Source: Verrucosispora sp. NA02020 (GTDB lineage: Bacteria; Actinomycetota; Actinomycetes; Mycobacteriales; Micromonosporaceae). From it: a stretch of DNA of 64,000 nt. The notes beneath the pieces were generated by a model. The model was given only the letters and a program-made list of their open reading frames with translations. It was not told the origin of the DNA and ran no database searches. Positions 8,546 through 15,278 of the stretch are shown in pieces. Position 1 is the stretch's first letter. Each line of letters starts with the position of its first letter. Where the stretch lies: the NCBI RefSeq assembly GCF_013364215.1, contig NZ_CP054923.1, forward strand, positions 7,068,001 through 7,132,000, given 5' to 3'. The position numbers were made by a program, and so were the translations under genes.

Positions 8546-8698
8546 AGCCTGCCCGGATTAGCGCTGCCTGCCGACGGACCGCCTGACGGCTGCCGCCGGG
8601 CCGCTGGCGCCGGGACCCGTGCCGAGCCCACCCCGACACTGTGCCTAGCGCCCCCCGCTCCCTAGCGCCCCCCGCTCCCTGCGTGCCCCACTTCCCAA

Positions 8699-8772
8699 GA
8701 TCGTGCTCGATCCAGGATCGAGTGGCATCGAAGCACCACGGTAGGCACTCGATCCCGGATCGAGTGCCTACC
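8699..8772. repeat. CTCGATC palindrome pair, copy 1
   Basis: Two adjacent palindromes: CTCGATCCAGGATCGAG at 8706-8722 and a perfect 16-bp inverted repeat around a single C at 8740-8772 (GGTAGGCACTCGATCC and its complement). The first half matches 26282-26309 at most positions, so the family has at least two copies here. Confidence 0.7.
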
Positions 8773-8869
8773 GGGCGCTCATCACGACAGGTTCCGCTGG
8801 TCGCTGTAGAGGGGAGTCGATGAGCACGCGGCAGCACTCCATCCACTCCCGCGCTGGGCAGGCTCGACT

Positions 8870-8945
8870 CGTCGATCATGGAGTTGTGGCGCTCACAAAA
8901 GGCGCAAGACTGGATGAGTCGGAAGCCACAACTCCATGATCGACG
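8870..8945. repeat. 21-bp perfect inverted repeat with 34-nt loop
   Basis: Arms 8870-8890 and 8925-8945 are exact complements (key sequence GATCATGGAGTTGTGGC). They could be a terminator for the GT4 gene that ends at 9008 or a MITE-like palindrome; no second copy is present in the window. Confidence 0.65.
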
Positions 8946-9007
8946 CACGAGGCGCGGCGCATGCGTCGCGAGGCACGTGGGGTACGCGGGGACGGGGGTG
9001 TCGGGGG

Positions 9008-10375
9008 TCAGCGGAGGGACGCGTACACGTCGATGAGACGCTTGGTGACCACCTCGGGGTGGAAGGTGCGGTCGTAGCGGGCGCGGGCGGGCCCGGCCAG
9101 GGCGGCGGCTCCGGCGGCGGCCACCGGCAGTGCGGCTGCCAGCGCCGCCGGGTCCGGCGGCACGACCCATCCGGCCTCTCCGGCCCGGATCCCGGCCGGC
9201 AAGGCGCTCGCCCGACCGGCGGAGTCGACCTGACCGACGGATCCACCAGGCCCGACCGGGTCAACGGAACCCACGCCACCGGAGCTGACCGGGTCAGCAA
9301 GACCCACCGGGCCAGCGGGGCCGCCGGGGCTGGGCGGGGCGGCTGCCGAGGCGGCCACGGCAGGGCCGGTGCCGGCAGGTTCGCGGGGGGTGTCGGCGCC
9401 GACGAGGTACGGGATGCCGCCGAGCGCGGTGCCGAGCACCGGCCGCCCGCTGGCCAGCGCCTCGATGATCACGGTGGGGAGTACGTCGTGCCAGGTGGAG
9501 GTGGCGAGCACGACGGCGCTGGCGTTCAGCGCCTCGCGTACCCCGGCCCGGTCGAGCGGGCCGAGGAAGGTGACGTCGGCGCGTTCGGCCGCCGCCGCCT
9601 CGACCAGCGGACGCAGTTCGCCGTCACCGGCCACGCGCAGTGGGCCCAGTGCGCCGTCCGGGTGCCGGCGCCACGCCTCCAGCAGCAGGTCGAGCCCCTT
9701 CTCGGGGGAGAGCCGACCGAGGAAGAGGAAGCCCCGGCCCAGCGGCGCGGGGGTGCCCGGGTCCGGGATGGCGTTCGGCTTGACCACGATCCGCTCGTCC
9801 GGGATGCCGTAGTCACGCAGGTGGTCGGCGACCGCGCTGGTCAGCGCGATGAACCGGTCCACCGACTTCCAGGTGCCCCGGTGCACGGCCAGGGTGGTCG
9901 CCATCAGCGCGCTCTGTGCCCGCGACCCCCGGTAGCAGCGGTGTACCACCGCCGGTACGCCCAGCGTCCGGCCCCGGCAGTCCTGGCAGATCACCCCGTC
10001 GCGGAAGTACAGGCCGGAGGAGCAGACCTGGCGGTAGTTGTGCACCGTCTGCACCACCGGCACCCCGTGCCGGTGCGCGGTCCGCACCACCCAGGGCGAG
10101 AGCAGCGGGTACGGGTTGTGCAGGTGCAACACGTCCGGACGGTGCTCGGTGAGCAGCCGACTCAGCTCCTGTTGCGCCCGGGGGGCGTAGATCGGCGAGA
10201 TCGGCAGCAGTGCCTTCGCCGTCTTCGGCATCGACGGGATCTCGTCGGAGCTGCGCAGGAACGGCAGCACCTCCACGCCGGCTGCGGCGAGCTGGGAGAT
10301 CTCCACGTCGACGATGGTGTTCTCGCCGGACGGCTGGGCTTCCCGGTACCGGTTGTGCGCCACCACGATTCTCAC
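9008..10375 (-). CDS. Glycosyltransferase family 4 with low-complexity insertion
   Basis: GT-B fold glycosyltransferase of 455 aa. The N-terminal domain begins MRIVVAHNRY and contains HLHNPYPLLSP; the C-terminal donor domain has FLGRLSPEKGLDLLLEAW and the EX7E-type region VIIEALASGRPVLGTALGG. Between IPYLVG (~residue 335) and GWVVPP (~407) sits a ~70-residue Gly/Pro/Ser/Val-rich insert, unusual for the family. GTG 10375 has TAGCCT 8 nt upstream on the minus strand, whose hexamer overlaps that of the divergent Fpg gene. It may glycosylate the product of the preceding convergent cluster, but the acceptor is unknown. Confidence 0.85.
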   Translation of the reverse strand: MRIVVAHNRYREAQPSGENTIVDVEISQLAAAGVEVLPFLRSSDEIPSMPKTAKALLPISPIYAPRAQQELSRLLTEHRPDVLHLHNPYPLLSPWVVRTAHRHGVPVVQTVHNYRQVCSSGLYFRDGVICQDCRGRTLGVPAVVHRCYRGSRAQSALMATTLAVHRGTWKSVDRFIALTSAVADHLRDYGIPDERIVVKPNAIPDPGTPAPLGRGFLFLGRLSPEKGLDLLLEAWRRHPDGALGPLRVAGDGELRPLVEAAAAERADVTFLGPLDRAGVREALNASAVVLATSTWHDVLPTVIIEALASGRPVLGTALGGIPYLVGADTPREPAGTGPAVAASAAAPPSPGGPAGPVGLADPVSSGGVGSVDPVGPGGSVGQVDSAGRASALPAGIRAGEAGWVVPPDPAALAAALPVAAAGAAALAGPARARYDRTFHPEVVTKRLIDVYASLR

Positions 10376-10383
10376 GGCAAAGA

Positions 10384-10393
10384 AGGCTACCGT
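10384..10393. promoter_or_regulatory. Overlapping divergent -10 hexamers
   Basis: TAGCCT on the minus strand (10389-10384) and TACCGT on the plus strand (10388-10393) share two bases. They lie 8 and 6 nt from the GT4 and Fpg start codons, so both mRNAs would be leaderless and their polymerases mutually exclusive. Confidence 0.55.
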
Positions 10394-10399
10394 TGACCT

Positions 10400-11260
10400 G
10401 TGCCCGAACTACCGGAGGTAGAGGCGCTCGCAGGCTACCTGCGGCAGCGCGCGGTGGGCCGGCGTGTCGACCGGCTGGAGGTCGCCGCGATCAGCGCCCT
10501 GAAGACGTACGATCCGGCGCCGAGCGCGGTCGTCGGCCGGACGGTGACCGACGCCCGGCGACACGGCAAGTTCCTCGACGTCGTCTTCGACGGCGGCCTG
10601 CACCTGGTGGTACACCTGGCCCGCGCGGGCTGGCTGCACTACCGGGAGGCGTTCGCCTCGACCGTCCCGCTCCGTCCCGGAAAGGGGCCGATCGCCCTCC
10701 GGGTACGCCTCGACGACGGTTCCGGCTTCGACCTGACCGAGGCCGGTACGCAGAAGAAGCTCGCCGCCTACCTGGTGACCGACCCGCAGACGGTGCCCGG
10801 GGTGGCCAAGCTCGGGCCGGACGCGATCGCCGCCGACCTGAGCGCCTTCGCCGAGGCGCTGCGCAGCCGCCGGGGCCAGGTCAAGGGGGTGCTCACCGAC
10901 CAGTCCGTGCTGGCCGGGGTCGGTAACGCGTACTCGGACGAGATCCTGCACGCCGCGAAGCTGTCGCCGTTCGCGCTGACCGACCGGCTGAGTGACGACC
11001 AGATGGCGACGCTGCACGCGGCGACCCGGCGGGTGCTCGGCGACGCGGTGACCCGTTCGCTGGGGCAACGCGCCGCGGAACTCAAGGGTGAGAAGCGGTC
11101 CGGGCTGAAGGTGCACGCCCGCACCGGGCTGCCCTGCCCGGTCTGCGGGGACACCGTCCGGGAGGTGTCGTTCGCCGATTCGAGCCTCCAGTACTGCCCC
11201 ACCTGCCAGACCGGCGGTAAGCCGCTGGCTGACCGACGGCTGTCCAGACTTGTACGGTGA
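10400..11260 (+). CDS. Fpg/Nei-family DNA glycosylase/AP lyase
   Basis: Base-excision repair enzyme of 286 aa that removes oxidised bases. The catalytic N-terminus PELPEVE is intact (Pro2 nucleophile, Glu3), the H2TH region VLAGVGNAYSDEILHAA is at ~170-186, and the C-terminal zinc finger uses CPVCG...YCPTCQ. In place of the classical Fpg lysine loop there is KLAAYLV around residue 117, so Fpg versus Nei specificity is left open. Start GTG 10400 is leaderless-type. The gene stands alone. Confidence 0.92.
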   Translation: MPELPEVEALAGYLRQRAVGRRVDRLEVAAISALKTYDPAPSAVVGRTVTDARRHGKFLDVVFDGGLHLVVHLARAGWLHYREAFASTVPLRPGKGPIALRVRLDDGSGFDLTEAGTQKKLAAYLVTDPQTVPGVAKLGPDAIAADLSAFAEALRSRRGQVKGVLTDQSVLAGVGNAYSDEILHAAKLSPFALTDRLSDDQMATLHAATRRVLGDAVTRSLGQRAAELKGEKRSGLKVHARTGLPCPVCGDTVREVSFADSSLQYCPTCQTGGKPLADRRLSRLVR

Positions 11261-11534
11261 GTGACGTTGCTCATCGACTACGGAGCGGAATCGGACGTGG
11301 GTGTCGAACCGCCGCTCGCACGCTCTACCCGGGCCACAATCCATCGGTATAGTGGCCCGGTCCCCGGCTTCCGGACGGCGCGAAGTCGGCCAGATCCCAG
11401 GCGAACACGAGTCTGTCGCGCAATGTCCCCCGGGTCCGCGACGGGCGCGGATCCGCGTGGGAAGCTGGAACGGTGGGCGACGCGGGCCATCACGGCGAGT
11501 GAGCGGCACGTGTCATGCGGGAGGACATGGTGAG
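11261..11534 (+). promoter_or_regulatory. Leader region of the sugar transferase gene
   Basis: A strong -10-like TATAGT lies at 11348-11353, implying a 5' UTR of about 175 nt. Near its 3' end GGGAGG is followed by a three-codon ORF (ATG 11527, TGA overlapping the GTG start at 11535), compatible with coupled re-initiation. No known riboswitch fold was recognised. Confidence 0.4.
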
Positions 11535-13097
11535 GTGACGACTAGCCTCCAGCGCCCGGTGACCAACGAAGGCCGGAGCAGATTCGTGCGGCACGTCGAC
11601 AGCTTCGAGATCCAGCCGCCGACCCCACCCTCCACCAGCGGCGTACCGCGATCGGCGTGGGCGCGGGCGCGGCGACGCGTCTCCCGCTGGCACCGCCCGT
11701 ACACGGCGATCCTGCTGCTGCTGGACTTCGCCGCCGTCGCCTTCTCCAGCTACACCGCGATCCACAGCTTCGACCAGGCCACCGCCGGTTTCTACGACGC
11801 GCAGAACGACCCGACCTGGTTCTTCACGGTGGCCTTCCTGCTGTTGCCGCTGGGCTGGCTGGTGGTTCTGTGGTTCAACGGCGCCTACGACCGGCGTTGT
11901 CTCGGGCTCGGGCCGGACGAGTTCAAGCGGGTGATCCGCGCCGGGGTCACGGCCTGCGCCACGGTGTCGTTCCTCGCCTTCGCCACCAAGACCGACCTGT
12001 CCCGGTTCACCGTCGGCACCGCCCTGCTGATGGCGCTGCTGCTGATCCTGCTGGGCCGGATCCTGGCCCGCTTCGTGCTGCACGTCATCCGGCGCAACAT
12101 CCAGCAGGCGGCGCACCGGATGGTGCTGGTCGGCACGCTGCCGGACTGCCTGGAGGTCTACACCGCGGTCACCCGCAACCCCTCCGCCGGGCTGGTCCCG
12201 GTCGCCATCCACATCACCGACGGGTATGCGGCAGCACGGGGCGTGCAGACCCCGGTCCCGGTGTACGCCGGACGCGACGTACTGGCGCTGGTCCGTGAGG
12301 TCGGCGGCGACACCATCGCGGTCTGCGGCTCGGCCAGCTCCGAGCCGGGCGAGCTGCGCCGGCTGGCCTGGCAGTTGGAGGGCTCCGGGGTCGACCTGGT
12401 GGTGGCCCCGCAGTTGACCGACATCGCCGGCCCCCGGGTGCACATCCGCCCGATCGAGGGTCTGCCGCTGCTGCACGTCGAGGAGCCGACCCTCTCCGGG
12501 CCCGCGCTGCTGGCCAAGAGCATGATGGACCGGGTCGGCGCCGGTCTCGGCCTGCTGATGCTGGTGCCGGTCTTCCTCGCCGTCGCCGTCGCGATCCGGA
12601 TCTCCGACCCAGGTCCGGTCTTCTTCCGCCAGCCCCGGGTGGGGCACGAGGGACGGACGTTCCGGGTGTGGAAGTTCCGCACCATGTACGTCGACGCGGA
12701 GGACCGGCTCGCCAGCCTGACCGACCAGAACGAGACCGACGGCATGCTGTTCAAGATGAAGCAGGATCCCCGGGTCTTCCCGGTGGGCCGCTTCCTGCGT
12801 GCCTCGTCGCTGGACGAGCTGCCTCAGTTGATCAACGTACTCAAGGGTGAGATGTCGTTGGTCGGACCGCGCCCGCTGCCCGCCGACGACGGCGACTTCC
12901 TCGGTGACGTACGACGCCGACTGCTGGTCCGTCCCGGTATGACCGGCCTGTGGCAGGTCTCCGGCCGCTCGGACCTGTCCTGGGACGAGGCCGTCCGGCT
13001 GGACCTCTACTACGTCGACAACTGGTCGCTGGCGTACGACCTGAGCATCCTGTGGCGCACCGTGGGCGTCGTGCTGGCCCGCAAGGGCGCGTACTGA
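11535..13097 (+). CDS. Polyprenyl-phosphate sugar phosphotransferase (WbaP/ExoY-type)
   Basis: Membrane initiating transferase of 520 aa that moves a sugar-1-phosphate onto undecaprenyl phosphate for extracellular polysaccharide. Four N-terminal helices are seen (AILLLLDFAAVAF, FLLLPLGWLVVLW and two more), then a CoA-binding-like domain (HRMVLVGTLPD), a fifth hydrophobic segment (GAGLGLLMLVPVFLAVAVAI) and the catalytic domain with WKFRTMYVDAE, SSLDELPQLINVLKGEMSLVGPRP and RPGMTGLWQVSGR. GTG 11535 is chosen as it overlaps the mini-ORF stop and follows GGGAGG; longer starts are possible. Its sugar is unknown. The TCS that follows may be co-transcribed. Confidence 0.9.
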   Translation: MTTSLQRPVTNEGRSRFVRHVDSFEIQPPTPPSTSGVPRSAWARARRRVSRWHRPYTAILLLLDFAAVAFSSYTAIHSFDQATAGFYDAQNDPTWFFTVAFLLLPLGWLVVLWFNGAYDRRCLGLGPDEFKRVIRAGVTACATVSFLAFATKTDLSRFTVGTALLMALLLILLGRILARFVLHVIRRNIQQAAHRMVLVGTLPDCLEVYTAVTRNPSAGLVPVAIHITDGYAAARGVQTPVPVYAGRDVLALVREVGGDTIAVCGSASSEPGELRRLAWQLEGSGVDLVVAPQLTDIAGPRVHIRPIEGLPLLHVEEPTLSGPALLAKSMMDRVGAGLGLLMLVPVFLAVAVAIRISDPGPVFFRQPRVGHEGRTFRVWKFRTMYVDAEDRLASLTDQNETDGMLFKMKQDPRVFPVGRFLRASSLDELPQLINVLKGEMSLVGPRPLPADDGDFLGDVRRRLLVRPGMTGLWQVSGRSDLSWDEAVRLDLYYVDNWSLAYDLSILWRTVGVVLARKGAY

Positions 13098-13136
13098 CTC
13101 TTGGCCCGGCGGCCGGAAACGACCAGGATCGTCGGC

Positions 13137-14363
13137 GTGGGTGGCAACCTCTCCGCCGTCGTCGGCGTCATCTCCCTGGTCGCCGTACTGGCCGGGGCCC
13201 TGTACGCCGTCGGTCGGCTGCGCGGTCGACGTGGCATCGCCACCCCCGGCCAGCGGGCCACCTACGAGGTGCTGCACACCGCCGGGTTGGCCGCCGAACC
13301 GCTGCGTGCCGGGCTGAACCCGGCCGGCGCGGCGAAGGCGGCCCGCCACCTGCGCACCCTGGTCGGGGCCGAGGGGCTGGCCTTGACCGACACCGACGAC
13401 CTGCTCGCCCTGGACGGGCGGGGCGCCCACCACGGGGACCAACTACGCGCGGCGGCCCAGCGGGTGGTGGCCTCGGAGCGGTCGACGGTGCTCGGCGAGG
13501 CGGAGTTGTCCTGCGACCGCGTCGACTGTCCGGTCCGGGGTGCGGTGGTGGCTCCGCTGGCCGGCGCGGAGGGCCGGATAGCCGGTGCCCTGGTCGCCGT
13601 CACCGACGGCGTGCCCGCCCCCGGTCTGGTGCAGGCCACCCTGGAGACCGCCCACTGGGCGGGCAGCCAGCTCGCCCTCGCCGAGCTGGACTCGTCCCGG
13701 GAGCGGCTGGCCCGCGCCGAGGTACGGGCGCTGCGGGCGCAGATCAGCCCGCACTTCATCTACAACGCGCTGACCGCGATCGGCTCGTTCGTCCGGACCG
13801 ACCCGGAGCGGGCCCGGGAGCTGATCCTGGAGTTCGCCGAGTTCACCAGGTACTCCTTCCGGGCGCACGGGGAGTTCACCACGTTGGCCGAGGAGCTGCG
13901 GTCGATCGATCGCTACCTCACCATCGAACGGGCCAGGTTCGGCGACCGGCTCCAGGTCCGGCTCCAGATCGCCCCCGAGGTGCTGCCGGTGACCCTGCCG
14001 TTCCTGTGCCTGCAACCACTGGTGGAGAACGCGGTCCGGCACGGCTTGTCGCGTAAGCCCGGCACGGGCATGGTGAGCATCGAGGCCCGGGACGCGGGAG
14101 CCGAGTGCCACATCACGGTGGAGGACGACGGAGTGGGGATGGATCCGGCCACGTTAACCGCCGGGATCGCCGAGCTGGCCGGTGCCACCGGCGACCCCGG
14201 CGACGACCCGGGCCAGCACGTCGGCCTCTCGAACGTCGACGAGCGACTCCGGTCGGTCTTCGGTGACGGCTTCGGCCTCGTCGTGGAGACGGGGCTGGGC
14301 TCGGGAACGAAGGTGAGCATGCGGGTGCCCAAGTTCCATCCCGGCGTACGGGCCGGCTCGTGA
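13137..14363 (+). CDS. LytS-type sensor histidine kinase
   Basis: Membrane-anchored kinase of 408 aa. One N-terminal helix (VVGVISLVAVLAGALYAV) is followed by a GAF-like cytosolic region and the His_kinase domain: phosphoacceptor motif LRAQISPHFIYNAL near residue 210 and N/G boxes LVENAVRHGL and EDDGVGMDP, ending in GSGTKVSM. GTG 13137 has AGGA 8 nt upstream; TTG 13101 is an in-frame alternative without a ribosome site. A TTA leucine codon lies at 14154. The stop overlaps the response regulator start by 4 nt, so the two form a cognate pair. Confidence 0.88.
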   Translation: MGGNLSAVVGVISLVAVLAGALYAVGRLRGRRGIATPGQRATYEVLHTAGLAAEPLRAGLNPAGAAKAARHLRTLVGAEGLALTDTDDLLALDGRGAHHGDQLRAAAQRVVASERSTVLGEAELSCDRVDCPVRGAVVAPLAGAEGRIAGALVAVTDGVPAPGLVQATLETAHWAGSQLALAELDSSRERLARAEVRALRAQISPHFIYNALTAIGSFVRTDPERARELILEFAEFTRYSFRAHGEFTTLAEELRSIDRYLTIERARFGDRLQVRLQIAPEVLPVTLPFLCLQPLVENAVRHGLSRKPGTGMVSIEARDAGAECHITVEDDGVGMDPATLTAGIAELAGATGDPGDDPGQHVGLSNVDERLRSVFGDGFGLVVETGLGSGTKVSMRVPKFHPGVRAGS

Positions 14364-15139
14364 CCGGCAACGGCGGCCCGGCCGCTCCCGGCTTCCTGCG
14401 CGTCCTCGCGGTGGACGACGAACCGCCCGCGCTCGACGAGCTGGCGTACCACCTGCGCGCCGACCCCCGGGTGGCCCGGCTGCACACGGCCGGCGACGCC
14501 ACCGAGGCGCTGCGGGTGCTCCGCGACGGCGACATCGACGTGGTCTTCCTGGACATCCGGATGCCCGGCCTGGACGGCATGGAGCTGGCCCGGGTGCTGC
14601 GCCGGTTCGCCCGGCCACCGGCGATCGTCTTCGTCACCGCCTACGACGACGGCGCGGCCGACGCCTTCGACCTCGGCGCCACCGACTACGTCCGCAAGCC
14701 GGTCCGGTCCGAACGGCTCTCCGAGGCGCTGCGTCGGGTGGTCGGCTCCCGGGTGGTGCCCTCCCACCCGGCCGCGCTGGCCCGCGCCGAGGAGGACCCG
14801 ACCATCCCGGTCGAGTTGGCCGGCACCACCCGGATGCTGCCCCGTTCGGCGGTGCGGTGGGTGGAGGCACAGGGTGACTACGCCCGGCTGCACACCGTCG
14901 ACGGCGCCCACCTGGTCCGGGTGTCGCTGGCCACGCTCGCCGAGCGCTGGGCCGACGCCGGTTTCGTCCGGATCCACCGGTCGTACCTGGTGCAACTCCG
15001 GCTGATCGCCGAACTCCGGCTGGTCAACTCCGGGTACGTGGTGGTGGTCGACGGCACGGAACTGTCGGTGAGCCGGCGACACATCCGGGAGTTGAAGGAC
15101 AAGCTGGTCCGCGCCGCGAAGCAGGAGTGGAGCCGCTGA
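14360..15139 (+). CDS. LytTR-family response regulator
   Basis: DNA-binding regulator of 259 aa. The receiver domain (~12-130) has the acidic pocket VDDE, the phosphoacceptor in VVFLDIRMPGLDG and the KP pair in YVRKPV. The C-terminal LytTR domain (~150-255) has RWVEAQGDYARLHT and FVRIHRSYLVQL, ending SRRHIRELKDKL. It is coupled to the LytS kinase. LytS/LytTR pairs in other bacteria control pyruvate/acetate transporters or autolysis; a sodium:solute symporter pair lies 2.4 kb downstream on the same strand, so it is a candidate target. Confidence 0.92.
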   Translation: MTGNGGPAAPGFLRVLAVDDEPPALDELAYHLRADPRVARLHTAGDATEALRVLRDGDIDVVFLDIRMPGLDGMELARVLRRFARPPAIVFVTAYDDGAADAFDLGATDYVRKPVRSERLSEALRRVVGSRVVPSHPAALARAEEDPTIPVELAGTTRMLPRSAVRWVEAQGDYARLHTVDGAHLVRVSLATLAERWADAGFVRIHRSYLVQLRLIAELRLVNSGYVVVVDGTELSVSRRHIRELKDKLVRAAKQEWSR

Positions 15140-15278
15140 ACGTGCGGCGGTCCGTTTATCGGTCCACGCGAGAATCGTCGCTGCTCTATCCTCCTGCTGC
15201 CGGTCCGGTACGGGGCGCGGGACCGGCGCGGGCGCAGTGCCTGCACGGGCCGCCCCGCACCCTCACGTTTGGACGCAG

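Larger units (their letters stand above)
8483..9007. other. 525-bp non-coding region dense in repeats
   Basis: Between the convergent CDP-alcohol transferase and GT4 genes. It holds a copy of the bipartite element (8490-8545), a 17-bp tandem duplication (8644-8677, unit CCTAGCGCCCCCCGCTC twice), a CTCGATC-type palindrome pair (8699-8772) and a long hairpin (8870-8945). Open frames across it have no coding character. Confidence 0.7.

Noticed and set aside
8508..9170. Possible minus-strand gene of 220 codons in the repeat-rich gap
   Set aside because: It crosses three inverted-repeat elements and the end of the GT4 gene, has repetitive Arg/Gly/Pro composition and no ribosome site.
11490..13442. 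Long minus-strand frame of 650 codons
   Set aside because: Antisense to the sugar transferase and kinase; composition is that of a frame shadow and no family motif is visible.
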